A DNA stretch of 64,000 bases from Phaeospirillum sp. (GCA_030651575.1 JAUSFB010000048.1:124001-188000), one strand, 5' to 3'. Positions 17,358 to 26,782 are shown, numbered from the stretch's first letter. Notes: generated by a model not told the origin, from the sequence alone. Translations and numbers: made by a program.

Positions 17358-17410
17358 GATCGTCAATGGGTATCATCCGGCCGTCACACAGGTCAACGGA
17401 GCACCATCGC

Positions 17411-17611
17411 ATGACTGCCGCCACCGTTTCCAAGTCTGGGGTCGAAACCATCACCGTCAGCACCGGCAAGGTCGCCTGCGAGGGCAATGCCGCCGAGGGC
17501 CTGGGCCATCCGCGCGTCTACCTGGACCTGACCGCCCATGGCGAGATCGTCTGCCCCTATTGCTCGCGCACCTATGTGCTGGCGGCAGGCGCCAAGGTCG
17601 GTCATCACTAA
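17411..17611 (+). CDS. Zinc-finger protein, NDUFS6-like (zf-CHCC)
   Basis: 66 residues from ATG 17411 with GGAG upstream. The motif C-x(9)-LGHPRVYLDL-x-CPYC matches the zf-CHCC family, whose mitochondrial member is the complex I accessory subunit NDUFS6. Alphaproteobacteria carry short homologues, and in Paracoccus one is a complex I component. Zinc ligands would be the first Cys (VACEG), the His in GHP, and both Cys of CPYC. Divergent from the ABC ATPase gene, about 50 bases away. Confidence 0.85.
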   Translation: MTAATVSKSGVETITVSTGKVACEGNAAEGLGHPRVYLDLTAHGEIVCPYCSRTYVLAAGAKVGHH

Positions 17612-17623
17612 TCGTGATAACCC

Positions 17624-17676
17624 TCAATCGCCGGGCGCATGCATCCGCATGCTTGGCTTTCGCGCCACGAGGCGCG
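17624..17676 (-). repeat. Dispersed palindromic repeat, copy in inverted orientation
   Basis: Reading the minus strand, 17676-17651 matches 32319-32344 at 25 of 26 bases, including a CGCGCC/GGCGCG hairpin and the core GGCGCGAAAGCCAAGC. After a 12-base variable spacer, 17638-17624 gives GCGCCCGGCGATTGA, one base different from the other copy. The element fills the gap before polA, and its hairpin (17661-17676) lies within 6 bases of the polA start codon. Confidence 0.8.
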
Positions 17677-17681
17677 GTGAG

Positions 17682-20429
17682 ATGACCGCGCCTCGCCACG
17701 TTTATCTGGTCGACGGTTCGGGCTTCATCTTCCGCGCCTTCCACGGTCTGCCGCCCATGACGCGGCCGGACGGCACGCCGGTGAACGCCGTCTATGGCTT
17801 CACCTCCATGCTGATGAAGCTGCTGTCCGAGACCGATGCCGACCATGTGGCGGTGGTGTTCGACACGTCGCGCCAGACCTTTCGCACCGCGATCTATCCC
17901 GAATACAAGGCCCACCGTCCCCCCGCCCCGGAAGAGCTGGTGCCCCAGTTTCCGCTGGTGCGCGAGGCGACGCGGGCCTTTGACGTGTGTTGTATCGAGC
18001 TGGAGGGCTTCGAGGCCGACGACCTGATCGCCACCTATGCCCGCGCGGCGGTGGCAGAGGGCGCCAGGGTCACCATCGTGTCCTCGGACAAGGATCTGAT
18101 GCAGCTGGTGGGCGACGGCGTCGAGATGTTCGACCCCATGAAGAACCGCGTCATCGGCGAAGCCGAGGTGCGCGAGAAGTTCGGGGTGCCGCCCGACAAG
18201 GTGGTGGACGTTCAGGCCCTGTGCGGCGACGCCTCGGACAATGTGCCGGGCGTGCCCGGCATCGGCGTCAAGACGGCGGCTCAGTTGATCCTCGAATACG
18301 GCGACCTGGACACCCTGCTGGCCCGCGCCGGAGAAATCAAACAGCCCAAACGGCGGGAAACCCTGCTGGAGAATGCCGAGTTGGCCCGCGTCTCGCGCCA
18401 GTTGGTGTTGCTGAAAAACGACGTGCCGCTGCCGGTTCCCATGGCCGATCTGGCGGTCAAGCCGACCAATCCCCAGACCCTGGCCGAATTCTGCGCCGCC
18501 CAGGGCTTCCGCTCGCTGATGTCGCGCCTCGTGGGCAAGGCCTCGCCCGCCGCCGCGCCGCCCGCCGCCGTGGCGGCCGCGACCGATTACCAGCTGGTGA
18601 CGACCGTCGAGGCGCTGGACCGCTGGATCGCCGCCGCGACCAAGGCCGGGATCGTCGCCATCGACACCGAGACCACCGGCCTCGACCCGCTGCGCTGCCA
18701 ACTGGTGGGCGTGTCGCTGGCCATCGAGCCGGGCGCGGCCTGCTACGTCCCGCTGATGCACAACCCGCCCCAGGCCCAAGGCATGCTGGACCTGGGCGGC
18801 GGCGGTCCCGCCACCGATGCTCCCACGCTGATTCCGCTGGACACGGCGCTGGCGCGGCTAAGGCCGCTGCTAGCCGATCCGGCGGTGCTGAAGGTCGGCC
18901 ATAACCTCAAATACGACATGCAGGTGCTGGCCGGGTCGGGTCTGGAGATGGTGGCGCTGGACGACACCATGCTGCTGTCCTACGTGCTGGACGGCGGCTC
19001 GCACGGCCATGGCCTGGACGAGCTGTGCCAGCTGCATTTCGGTCACGGCAATATCAGCTTCGCCGAGGTCTGCGGCACCGGCAAGGCCCGGATCACCTTC
19101 GACCGGGTGCCGCTGGACAAGGCCTGCGCCTATGCCGCCGAGGACGCGGACATGACGCTGCGGCTGCATCGGCTGCTCAAACCACGCCTGCTGGCCGAAC
19201 GCATGGTGACGGTCTACGAGACCCTGGAGCGGCCGCTGCTCCCCATCATCGTCGCCATGGAACGGGCCGGCGTCAAGGTCGACCGTCCCGTCCTGATGGC
19301 GCTGTCCGAGGATTTCGGCCGCCGCCTGACCGAGCTGGAATCCGAGGTCATCGCCCTCAACAACGGCGAAGCGTTCAACCTGGGCTCGCCGCAGCAGCTG
19401 GGCAAGGTGCTGTTCGAGACCCTGGGCCTTCCCGGCGGCAAGAAGACCAAGACCGGCCAGTGGGCCACCGGCGCCGATGCGCTGGAGGAGCTGGCCCCCC
19501 TGCACCCGCTGCCGGCCAAGCTGCTGGACTGGCGTCAGATCGCCAAGCTGAAGAGCACCTATACCGACGCCCTGGTGGCCCAGATCAACCCCGCCACCCA
19601 GCGCGTCCACACCAGTTACTCACTGGCGGCGACCACCACCGGCCGGCTGTCGTCGTCGGACCCCAATCTCCAGAACATCCCGATCCGCACCGAGGAAGGC
19701 CGCAAGATCCGTCGCGCCTTCATCGCCGAAAAGGGCTTCAAGCTGATCTCGGCCGACTATTCCCAGATCGAACTGCGCCTCGTCGCCCATGTGGCGGAGA
19801 TCGAGGGATTGCGCACCGCCTTCGCCTCGGGCCAGGACATCCACGCCATCACCGCGTCCCAGGTGTTCGGGGTGCCGGTGGAGGGCATTGATTCCGGTCT
19901 GCGCCGCCGCGCCAAGGCGATCAATTTCGGCATCATCTACGGCATCAGCCCGTTCGGTCTGGCGGCCCAGCTGGGCATCCCCCAGGGCGAGGCCAAGGCC
20001 TATATCGCCGCCTATTTCGCCCGCTATCCCGAAATCCGCGACTATATGGAACGGACCAAGGAGGAAGCGCGGGCCAATGGCTTCGTCGCCACCTTGTTCG
20101 GCCGCAAGGTCTACACGCCGGGCATCAAGGACAAGAACGGCGCCATGCGCGCCTTCGCCGAACGCGCCGCCATCAACGGCCCGATCCAGGGCGGCGCCGC
20201 CGACATCATCAAACGCGCCATGATCCGCCTGCCCGCCGCCCTGACGGCCGCCAGCCTGTCGGCCCGGCTGTTACTCCAGGTCCACGACGAACTGGTGCTG
20301 GAAGCCCCGGAGGCCGAAGCCGAGGCCACCGTGGCGGTGGTCAAACAGGTGATGGAAGCGGCGGCGGACCTGTCGGTGCCCCTGCTGGTCGAAGCCGGCA
20401 TCGCCGACAGCTGGGACGAGGCGCACTAA
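17682..20429 (+). CDS. polA: DNA polymerase I
   Basis: 915 residues. All three domains are present: 5' nuclease (residues 1 to about 290; YLVDGSGFIFRAFHGLP, VVSSDKDLMQLV, ALCGDASDN), the 3'-5' proofreading domain with intact acidic residues (AIDTETTG near 327, GHNLKYDM near 405, YAAEDADMT near 483), and the polymerase (SADYSQIELR near 689, KAINFGIIYG near 745, QVHDELVLE near 865). Used in Okazaki fragment maturation and repair. ATG 17682 is chosen because homology begins there; the upstream in-frame extension translates the repeat element. Confidence 0.98.
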   Translation: MTAPRHVYLVDGSGFIFRAFHGLPPMTRPDGTPVNAVYGFTSMLMKLLSETDADHVAVVFDTSRQTFRTAIYPEYKAHRPPAPEELVPQFPLVREATRAFDVCCIELEGFEADDLIATYARAAVAEGARVTIVSSDKDLMQLVGDGVEMFDPMKNRVIGEAEVREKFGVPPDKVVDVQALCGDASDNVPGVPGIGVKTAAQLILEYGDLDTLLARAGEIKQPKRRETLLENAELARVSRQLVLLKNDVPLPVPMADLAVKPTNPQTLAEFCAAQGFRSLMSRLVGKASPAAAPPAAVAAATDYQLVTTVEALDRWIAAATKAGIVAIDTETTGLDPLRCQLVGVSLAIEPGAACYVPLMHNPPQAQGMLDLGGGGPATDAPTLIPLDTALARLRPLLADPAVLKVGHNLKYDMQVLAGSGLEMVALDDTMLLSYVLDGGSHGHGLDELCQLHFGHGNISFAEVCGTGKARITFDRVPLDKACAYAAEDADMTLRLHRLLKPRLLAERMVTVYETLERPLLPIIVAMERAGVKVDRPVLMALSEDFGRRLTELESEVIALNNGEAFNLGSPQQLGKVLFETLGLPGGKKTKTGQWATGADALEELAPLHPLPAKLLDWRQIAKLKSTYTDALVAQINPATQRVHTSYSLAATTTGRLSSSDPNLQNIPIRTEEGRKIRRAFIAEKGFKLISADYSQIELRLVAHVAEIEGLRTAFASGQDIHAITASQVFGVPVEGIDSGLRRRAKAINFGIIYGISPFGLAAQLGIPQGEAKAYIAAYFARYPEIRDYMERTKEEARANGFVATLFGRKVYTPGIKDKNGAMRAFAERAAINGPIQGGAADIIKRAMIRLPAALTAASLSARLLLQVHDELVLEAPEAEAEATVAVVKQVMEAAADLSVPLLVEAGIADSWDEAH

Positions 20430-20463
20430 GAGCTTTCCCTTCCCCCCGGAAGCAGCGGGCTTT

Positions 20464-21525
20464 TTAAGCCTTCTCGGGCTTCTTGGCGGCGGTGACGAGG
20501 TCGGTTTCACTGCGCACCCGGTTGCGCCCGTCGTGCTTGGCCAGATAGAGGGCCTCGTCGGCGCGGTGGATGAAGGCTCCGACGCTTTCACCCGGCACAT
20601 AAATCGCGGCCCCGGCCGACAGCGTCACCTGGCCCAGCACCTGTCCGGTCCGGCGATTGGTGACCCGCTTGTCGGCGACCTGACCACGGATGGTCTCGGC
20701 CACCGCCATCGCCGCTTCCAGGTTGACGCCCGGCAGGATGACGGCGAATTCCTCGCCGCCATAGCGGGCGGCGGTATCCTTGATCTGGACCAGCTCGGTC
20801 AGGGTGCGCGCCACCAGCTTCAGGATCTGGTCGCCCAACGGATGGCCGTAGGTGTCGTTGAATTGCTTGAAGTGATCGATATCGATCATCAGCAGGCACA
20901 CGGGCGTGCCGTCCAGCCCCGCCTGATGAATCCCCAGCTTGAGGGCGTGGTCGAACATCTTGCGATTGGCCAGCTGAGTCAGCGCGTCGGTCGAAGCCTC
21001 GCGCTTGAGGTCGTCGAGTTCGTTGCGCAGCCGCGCGATCTCGGTACTCGACAGCTCCAGACTGCGGACCAGATGCTGGTTGATATCGGCCATGGCCTTG
21101 GTCTCGGCCATGATAGCCCCGACCGCCTCGGTGAGGTAATCGGGAGCGGGGCCGCCGCTCAGGCGGCCGGAGAAGGCTTCCAGCGCCGTGCCGTAACCGG
21201 TGGTTCCCTGGCTGGCGTTGCTGAGAAATTCCAGGACCCGGCCGACCGCTTCCTCGACCCGCAGGCCGACCTCGCGCAGTTCGGCCTTGTCCTGGCTGAA
21301 CACGGCGAAGCGCTCGTAAAGCTCATCATTGATTTTCTGGGTGAATTTGCGGGTGCCGCTCAGGACGGCGTCGATGGCCGCCGTCAGTTCGGGATTACGA
21401 CCACCGACGAAGGCGTACCAAATGGAGAAATTCTCGGGCGTCGGCGGCACCTTGTGGCGCTCCATCATGCCGAGCGCGGCACGGGCGCAATGAGAAGCGA
21501 CGTCGATCGGGTCGTTCGTTTTCAT
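20464..21525 (-). CDS. Diguanylate cyclase (GGDEF domain)
   Basis: About 353 residues from ATG 21525 (ribosome binding site weak). The C-terminal half is a GGDEF domain, with LTQLANRKMFD at its start and an active-site loop RYGGEEFAVILPG, so c-di-GMP synthesis is expected. No RxxD inhibitory site is evident before the loop. The N-terminal half is helical, has no membrane span, and is of an unnamed sensory type (FSIWYAFVGGRNPELTAAID), found with GGDEF domains in related bacteria. Converges with polA. Cytoplasmic. Confidence 0.92.
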   Translation of the reverse strand: MKTNDPIDVASHCARAALGMMERHKVPPTPENFSIWYAFVGGRNPELTAAIDAVLSGTRKFTQKINDELYERFAVFSQDKAELREVGLRVEEAVGRVLEFLSNASQGTTGYGTALEAFSGRLSGGPAPDYLTEAVGAIMAETKAMADINQHLVRSLELSSTEIARLRNELDDLKREASTDALTQLANRKMFDHALKLGIHQAGLDGTPVCLLMIDIDHFKQFNDTYGHPLGDQILKLVARTLTELVQIKDTAARYGGEEFAVILPGVNLEAAMAVAETIRGQVADKRVTNRRTGQVLGQVTLSAGAAIYVPGESVGAFIHRADEALYLAKHDGRNRVRSETDLVTAAKKPEKA

Positions 21526-21580
21526 TCCAGGCAAATCCCATGACCTTAAAATATCCAGCAGCTCCGATAATCCTGCCGCC

Positions 21581-22072
21581 TCAGTTACATTGCCCCAACG
21601 AACCCTCGGCACAGACCCGATTGCCATCGGTCCACCGCGCGCCGGACAGGTCCGCGCCGAGCAGATCCGCCCCCAACGTCTTTGCCCCGGTCAGATCGGC
21701 TCCACGCAGCGAGGCGTGAAAGAATCTGGCCCGCCGCAGATCGGCGCGGACCAACGAGGCCCCGGTCAGATTCGCCTTGGTGAAGTCTGCCTCACTGAAC
21801 AGGCCGTCATCCAGCTTTGCCCCCTTCAGCGCGGCGCTGATGAAGCGCACGCGGTAGGCGTCGACCTTGCGCAGATCGGCCCCCGACAGGTCCGAGCGTT
21901 GAAAGCTGGTCTCGCGCAGCCGAGACTGGGCAAGGTCATGGCCGGCAAAGTCGCGGCCATCCATATAGCAACGCTGCCAATCCACCCGGGGAGCGGCCGG
22001 CACGGTGCAATCGGCGGCAAAAGCGGCCGGAGCACCGGTCAGCAGGACGATGACGAAAAGAACAAACCTCAT
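21581..22072 (-). CDS. Secreted pentapeptide-repeat protein
   Basis: 163 residues. Signal peptide FVLFVIVLLTGAPAAFAA, then a right-handed beta-helix of pentapeptide repeats of the A(D/N)LxxA type (LSGADLRKV, FTKANLTGASLVRADL, LRGADLTGAKTLGADLLGADL). Four mature cysteines (DCTV, RCYM, RVCA, GQCN) may form disulfides that cap the helix ends. The function of secreted pentapeptide proteins is generally unknown. It lies upstream of the diguanylate cyclase on the same strand (55-base gap). Confidence 0.88.
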   Translation of the reverse strand: MRFVLFVIVLLTGAPAAFAADCTVPAAPRVDWQRCYMDGRDFAGHDLAQSRLRETSFQRSDLSGADLRKVDAYRVRFISAALKGAKLDDGLFSEADFTKANLTGASLVRADLRRARFFHASLRGADLTGAKTLGADLLGADLSGARWTDGNRVCAEGSLGQCN

Positions 22073-22192
22073 ATATCTAGATTTAATCCCGCCTTCGGTC
22101 AGTTGAAAGGGATATTTGTCACCGATTGGGTTTACCCGCGACGCGGCAAGGCATAGGCTTGTCTCCAAGATGGAACGATGAAGGATGGTGGC

Positions 22193-22963
22193 ATGACCCG
22201 AACCGAGGCCGATACCATTCTGGATGACGGCGAAAAGCTGTGGTTGGCCGGCGAAAAACAACAAGCGCGCGAAGCCTTCCGACGCGCCCGCCTGCTCTAT
22301 CACGAAATGGGCGACGCGGTGGGCGAAGCGATGGCGCTGGTCCAGGTCGGCGACCTGGAGGCCGAAACCGGCCACCGCCTGGCCGCGCGTGAATCCTATG
22401 TGGAGGCCCGCGCCATCCATGCCCGCGCCGGCGATCAGCGCCAGCAGGCCGGTGTCGTGGTCCGCCTCGCCCGACTGGCCCAGCACGACGGCGACGCCGC
22501 CGAGGCCGAGGGCTTCTACAAGGCGGCGTACGAGCTTTACGACAGCGCTTCCGACTATTCCGGCCTGGGCCATGTCAGCCGCCGCCTGGGGCATATGGAG
22601 CGCGACGCCAATCGCCACGATAAGGCGCTGGATCTTTACCGCAAGGCGCTGGCCTATTTCCGCCGGGGGGGCGATACCCTGGGCGAGGCCCATACCCTGC
22701 GCTCCCTGGCCGCCATCGCCCGCGGCCTGGGGCAGCTGGACCGGGCACGGACCGATTGCGAGAATGCCGTCGGCCTGTTCCGCGAGGCCGGCGACATCCT
22801 GGGCGAGGCCAAAAGCCTGCGCTTCATCGCCTATGTCCTGGCCGACGAAGGCGACAAGGCCGGCGCCCGTAAAAGCATGCACCAAGCCGCCAAGCTGTTC
22901 GCCCGCGCCGGTGACACCCGCGCCCATGACGAGACCGAAGCCGAGGCCAAGGCCCTGGGGTGA
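22193..22963 (+). CDS. Tetratricopeptide-repeat protein
   Basis: 256 residues, essentially all TPR-like helical hairpins spaced about 40 residues apart (ALVQVGDLEAETGHRLAARE, GLGHVSRRLGHMERDANRH, TLRSLAAIARGLGQLDRA, SLRFIAYVLADEGDKAGAR). Similar repeats to those of eukaryotic LGN/Rapsyn-type scaffolds. No signal peptide or catalytic domain, so a cytoplasmic protein-binding scaffold is likely. ATG 22193 is preferred over 22178 because AAGGA lies 8 bases before it. Confidence 0.85.
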   Translation: MTRTEADTILDDGEKLWLAGEKQQAREAFRRARLLYHEMGDAVGEAMALVQVGDLEAETGHRLAARESYVEARAIHARAGDQRQQAGVVVRLARLAQHDGDAAEAEGFYKAAYELYDSASDYSGLGHVSRRLGHMERDANRHDKALDLYRKALAYFRRGGDTLGEAHTLRSLAAIARGLGQLDRARTDCENAVGLFREAGDILGEAKSLRFIAYVLADEGDKAGARKSMHQAAKLFARAGDTRAHDETEAEAKALG

Positions 22964-22979
22964 TTGGCGCCTAGCGGCT

Positions 22980-24284
22980 TTATTTCTCCGCCTTCTCCAA
23001 GATCGCGCCGAAGAAGCCGTCGGTGGCGTGGGTCAACGGCGACAGGCGGAGATATGGTCCCTCCACCGGGCAGGCGGTGCCGATGACCTGTTCCCAGACT
23101 TCGGGAACCGGAACCACCCGGTAATCGGAGTGCAGGGCCAGGAAGTCCGCGATCTGCCCCTCGTTTTCCTCGGCCAGCAGCGAGCAGGTGGCATAGACCA
23201 GCCGGCCGCCCGGCTTGGTCAGGCGGGCGGCGCTGGCCAGGATGTCCTTTTGGCGGACCACCAGTTCCAGCAGGTCGGTCTCGCCCAGTTGCCACTTGGC
23301 GTCGGGGTTGCGGCGCCAGGTGCCGGTCCCGGTGCAGGGCGCGTCCACCAGCACGCGGTCAAAGCTGCCGGCGGCGCGCTTGATCCACTTGTCGGCCTCG
23401 CCGCCGATCACCCGTTTGGTCACGTTATGGACGCCGGCGCGACGCAGACGGTCGCCGGCGCGGTCGACCCGCCATTCGGCGACGTCGCAGGCCACCAGCC
23501 GACCCTTGTTCTGCATGGCGGCGGCCAAGCATAGAGTCTTGCCGCCGGCTCCGGCGCAGTAATCCACCACCGCCATGCCCGGTTTGGCGTCGGTCAGCAG
23601 CGCCACCAGCTGCGAGCCCTCGTCTTGCACCTCGATCAGGCCGTTGCGCCAGGCCTGGACCTGGACCAGCGGAACCCGGCGGCCGAGACGAATTCCCAGC
23701 GGCGAATGCGGCGTCGGAACCGACTTGATATCTTCCTTGGCCAATGCCCGCATGGCTTCCTCGCGGGTGGCCTTCAAGGTGTTGACCCGCAGGTCCAGCG
23801 GCGCTTCGTCACGCATGGCGCCCATCTCGTCGATCAGACGGTCGCCATACAGCGCGGTCAGGCGCGGCGTCAGCCATTCCGGGTACTCGCCGCGCACATG
23901 GGGCGGCATGTCGCGATGGAACTGCGACTTCAGTTCCAGCAGCATGTCCATGACCCGGCGTTCCGGCTCCTCCGGCGCATAGGCCGAATGGTGACCTCTG
24001 AACAGATCCGGCTCGGGCCGGATGCCCTCGAACGCCATGTCGGCCAGGACGCGGGCGCGGGCCGTCCCCAGTTCGGGGTGTTCGAGACGCTCCAGCCACC
24101 AGTCGATGCGGGCCTTGCGCCGCAACACCCGCCACACCACCTCGGCCACGGCGCGGCGATCGGCGCCGCCGATATAGCGGCGTTCGCGGAAATAGCGGGA
24201 GGCCGCCGAATCGGCCGGCTTGGCCGACTTTTCGATTTCGGACAGCAATTCGATGGCGGCCTGGAGGCGCGCGGCCGGGGTCAT
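22980..24284 (-). CDS. RsmB/NOP-family rRNA (cytosine-5-)-methyltransferase
   Basis: 434 residues from ATG 24284. N-terminal RNA-binding part, then a SAM-dependent m5C methyltransferase domain with DYCAGAGGKTLCLAA (SAM binding), VDAPCTGTGTWRRNP (PC motif) and the catalytic cysteine in VYATCSLL. This matches RsmB/RsmF-type enzymes that methylate 16S rRNA cytosines, but the exact target cannot be read from the sequence. It converges with the TPR gene (16 bases apart). The 219 bases beyond its start hold no recognisable gene or clear promoter. Confidence 0.9.
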   Translation of the reverse strand: MTPAARLQAAIELLSEIEKSAKPADSAASRYFRERRYIGGADRRAVAEVVWRVLRRKARIDWWLERLEHPELGTARARVLADMAFEGIRPEPDLFRGHHSAYAPEEPERRVMDMLLELKSQFHRDMPPHVRGEYPEWLTPRLTALYGDRLIDEMGAMRDEAPLDLRVNTLKATREEAMRALAKEDIKSVPTPHSPLGIRLGRRVPLVQVQAWRNGLIEVQDEGSQLVALLTDAKPGMAVVDYCAGAGGKTLCLAAAMQNKGRLVACDVAEWRVDRAGDRLRRAGVHNVTKRVIGGEADKWIKRAAGSFDRVLVDAPCTGTGTWRRNPDAKWQLGETDLLELVVRQKDILASAARLTKPGGRLVYATCSLLAEENEGQIADFLALHSDYRVVPVPEVWEQVIGTACPVEGPYLRLSPLTHATDGFFGAILEKAEK

Positions 24285-24503
24285 GGGCGGTCTTTCATAG
24301 AAGTGCCCCCTCCCATGGACGGGAGCGGGGGGAACCGACGGGTCGGTCGTGACGGCGGAGGATTTTCTGACGGAAACATATGGGCTTCTCCGGCAGGGTT
24401 TACTCCTGAATGGCTTCCAAGCGCCAGAGTGGTCGGACATTATCAGACTGAGACGGTTTAGCAAATCGTCACGGGCCTGGGGCGTCGAGGCGAAGACGGT
24501 CGG

Positions 24504-25358
24504 TTATTCCGCCCGGCGCAGGCCGATGATGATTTCCATGTAGTCGGGCTCCGCATCGGGCGACAGCAGCCCGTGGCGGATCAGAAAGTCGATGAGCACC
24601 AGATTAACGTTGAACTTGAAATTGCCGGTGTCGCGAACCTGACGCGCCACCTCGGCCACCGGCATCAGGGTGAAATCGGATATCTCGCCATCGGTGTTGC
24701 GCGGCGTGAAGCCCTCGGGCAGTTCCAGGTCGTAGCAGTACATGATATCGGGTTTCAGGCCCCATTCGTCTTCCATGCAATAGGTAATGGCGCCGACCGG
24801 GCACGCGGCAGCGGCGATTTCGGCGGGGATGTCGGCCTCTTCCGCCGCCTCCTTCAGCAAGTTGTCGTGCAGCGACAGCCCGGCGGGCTGGCCGCCAGCC
24901 ACCATGTTGTCCAACTTGCCCGGCGCCACCGACTTGTCCGCCGCGCGGCGGCCGATCCACAGATGCAGGCCGTCCGGCCGCCGGACGATGCCGTTGACAT
25001 GAACGCCAAAGGCGCGGATACCGAACAGGCTGACCACGCCGCGATCGATGCTCATCAGCGGCTCGTCGCCGAACCGGCGGACCACGCGGTAACGCTCGCC
25101 ACGCAGCCGGGGCGTGCCCCAGGCGTCGTGCAGCTCGGCCGCCACCGCGTCCACCATGGCGCTGCGCTGGTCCGGGGCGGTCAGGGCGGGGTGCAGCTGC
25201 ACCTTGTCGCGGATGATCCGGAACGCCTCGGGGAAGGCCGCCAGCCGCCGCGCCATGTCGTGGCGAACCCATCCGACCCGCGTTTCCTCCACCACGAAGG
25301 GAAGGAATTTCGAGAGGTCGTGATGGTTGCAGGCCACGATGTGGTCGAGGAACGCCAT
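24504..25358 (-). CDS. Nudix hydrolase with N-terminal DUF4743 domain
   Basis: 284 residues. Residues 1 to about 120 form the DUF4743 domain (FLPFVVEETRVGWVR, FGIRAFGVHVNGIVR); the Nudix domain follows (GLHLWIGRRAADKSVAPGKLD). The Nudix box is atypical: GQPAGLSLHDNLLKEAAEEA has Ser and Lys where the consensus has Glu and Arg, while the EAAEEA metal-binding core is kept. Related eukaryotic proteins (yeast YJR142W, plant NUDT20/24) hydrolyse oxidised thiamine diphosphate analogues, a plausible but unproven role. Confidence 0.88.
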   Translation of the reverse strand: MAFLDHIVACNHHDLSKFLPFVVEETRVGWVRHDMARRLAAFPEAFRIIRDKVQLHPALTAPDQRSAMVDAVAAELHDAWGTPRLRGERYRVVRRFGDEPLMSIDRGVVSLFGIRAFGVHVNGIVRRPDGLHLWIGRRAADKSVAPGKLDNMVAGGQPAGLSLHDNLLKEAAEEADIPAEIAAAACPVGAITYCMEDEWGLKPDIMYCYDLELPEGFTPRNTDGEISDFTLMPVAEVARQVRDTGNFKFNVNLVLIDFLIRHGLLSPDAEPDYMEIIIGLRRAE

Positions 25359-25468
25359 GGACCTTTTCTCCTTGCTGGATCCGGCGAAAGGGTCCGCCGG
25401 TTGGCGCGTTAAGTCAAGGCCTCCCCCGCCCCCTGTTCCCGCGCTGCAAAAAGAGGTAAAAGAGAGGA

Positions 25469-26140
25469 ATGAGAACCCTGTATCATCACCCGCTCTGCCC
25501 CTTCTCGCGCCTCGTGCGGGTCGTGATGGCGGAAAAAAAGCTGGAGTTCGAACCCCAGATCGAGAAGTTCTGGGAGCATCGGCCCGATTTCGTGGCGCTC
25601 AACCCCGCCGGCGAGGTGCCGGTGCTGGTGGAGGAGGGCGGCACCGCCCTGTCCGATTCGATCGCCATCGCCGAATTTCTCGACGAGGTCCACCGCGAGC
25701 CGCCGCTTTTGCCCTCCGATCCCCTGGCGCGGGCCGAAATCCGCCGGCTGGTCGCTTGGTTCGGCGTCAAGTTCCATGCCGAGGTCACCGCCAATCTGGT
25801 GGGTGAAAAAGTGTTCAAACGACTGTCGATCCAGCATGCCGAGCCCGATTCCCGCAAAATCCGCGCCGGCTGCACCAATATTCACGACCATCTCGATTAT
25901 GTGGGCTGGCTGACCGAGCGGCGGGCCTGGCTGGGCGGCGGCGCCTTCACCCTGGCCGATATCGCCGCTGCCGCCCAGGTCTCCACCATCGACTATCTGG
26001 GGGACGTGCCCTGGGACAGCCATCCCGGCGCCAAGGACTGGTATGCCAGGGTCAAGTCGCGTCCCAGCTTCCGCACCCTGCTGGCCGACCATCTGCCCGG
26101 CGTGCCGCCGCCCCGTCACTATATCGACCTGGATTTCTAG
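25469..26140 (+). CDS. fzlA: FtsZ-localised GST-fold protein FzlA
   Basis: 223 residues with a glutathione-S-transferase fold: thioredoxin-like N domain (TLYHHPLCPFSRLVRVVMAE, ALNPAGEVPVL) and a helical C domain (WLGGGAFTLADIAAAAQVS). The C terminus PPPRHYIDLDF is the conserved tail of alphaproteobacterial FzlA, which in Caulobacter binds FtsZ filaments and is essential for division independently of GST catalysis. Divergent from the Nudix gene. If it were an ordinary GST, this tail would not be expected. Confidence 0.8.
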   Translation: MRTLYHHPLCPFSRLVRVVMAEKKLEFEPQIEKFWEHRPDFVALNPAGEVPVLVEEGGTALSDSIAIAEFLDEVHREPPLLPSDPLARAEIRRLVAWFGVKFHAEVTANLVGEKVFKRLSIQHAEPDSRKIRAGCTNIHDHLDYVGWLTERRAWLGGGAFTLADIAAAAQVSTIDYLGDVPWDSHPGAKDWYARVKSRPSFRTLLADHLPGVPPPRHYIDLDF

Positions 26141-26161
26141 GCCGCGCCGCTGGCGGTCTGC

Positions 26162-26782
26162 TCAGACGAAGGCGAGACTGATCAGGGCGGCCAGGCCGAA
26201 CGCCATCAGCAAGGCCCCCGACAGGTGGTTGAAGCGCCGCATGCGTTCGGGAGAGAACCGCGACCGCGCCGCCGAGGCCGCCGCCGACAGCACCAGCCAC
26301 CACAAGGCCGAGCCACAGAAGATTCCCGCCACCAGCAGGCTGGACTGAGCGCCGCCCGGCCGTCCCGATGGCCCCAGGGCGGCGAAGACCCCGGCAACCC
26401 CCAAGATGGTGCCGGGATTGGTGATGGTGATGATGAAGGTGGACAGGAAGTCCCGCGCCATGCCAGGGCCTTTACCCGGCTCCGCCTCAACGGAGATGGC
26501 GGCACTCCGCCAAGTGTGCCCCCCCAGCCCGATCATGAACAGCCCGCCCACGATCTTGATCGGGATGATCTGGCCGTCGATCGTCTGCATCACGGCGCCG
26601 ACGCCAAAGGCCGCCACGCCCCCGAACAGGGTGTCGGCCAACGCCGCCCCCATCCCGGCGACGACGGCGGCCAGACGCCCGTCGGCCAGCGCCTTGCGGA
26701 TGCAAAGAATCCCCACCGGCCCGATGGGGGCCGCGATGGCGAAGCCGATGGCGATGCCTCGCAAGAAGACGGTGGGGTCCAA
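26162..26782 (-). CDS. LysE/RhtB-family transporter
   Basis: About 206 residues if started at TTG 26782 (GGAAG ten bases upstream), the normal size for the family; an ATG at 26878 would add 32 non-conserved residues. Six hydrophobic segments are visible, with the LysE signature FAIAAPIGPVGILCIRKAL near the start and TITNPGTILG in the middle. Predicted inner-membrane exporter of amino acids or similar small molecules. Converges with fzlA. Confidence 0.82.
   Translation of the reverse strand: MDPTVFLRGIAIGFAIAAPIGPVGILCIRKALADGRLAAVVAGMGAALADTLFGGVAAFGVGAVMQTIDGQIIPIKIVGGLFMIGLGGHTWRSAAISVEAEPGKGPGMARDFLSTFIITITNPGTILGVAGVFAALGPSGRPGGAQSSLLVAGIFCGSALWWLVLSAAASAARSRFSPERMRRFNHLSGALLMAFGLAALISLAFV

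Noticed and set aside
20430-20466. Terminator between polA and the diguanylate cyclase gene
   Set aside because: Short imperfect stems around GGCTTTTTAAGCC extend into the coding end and lack a stable GC stem.
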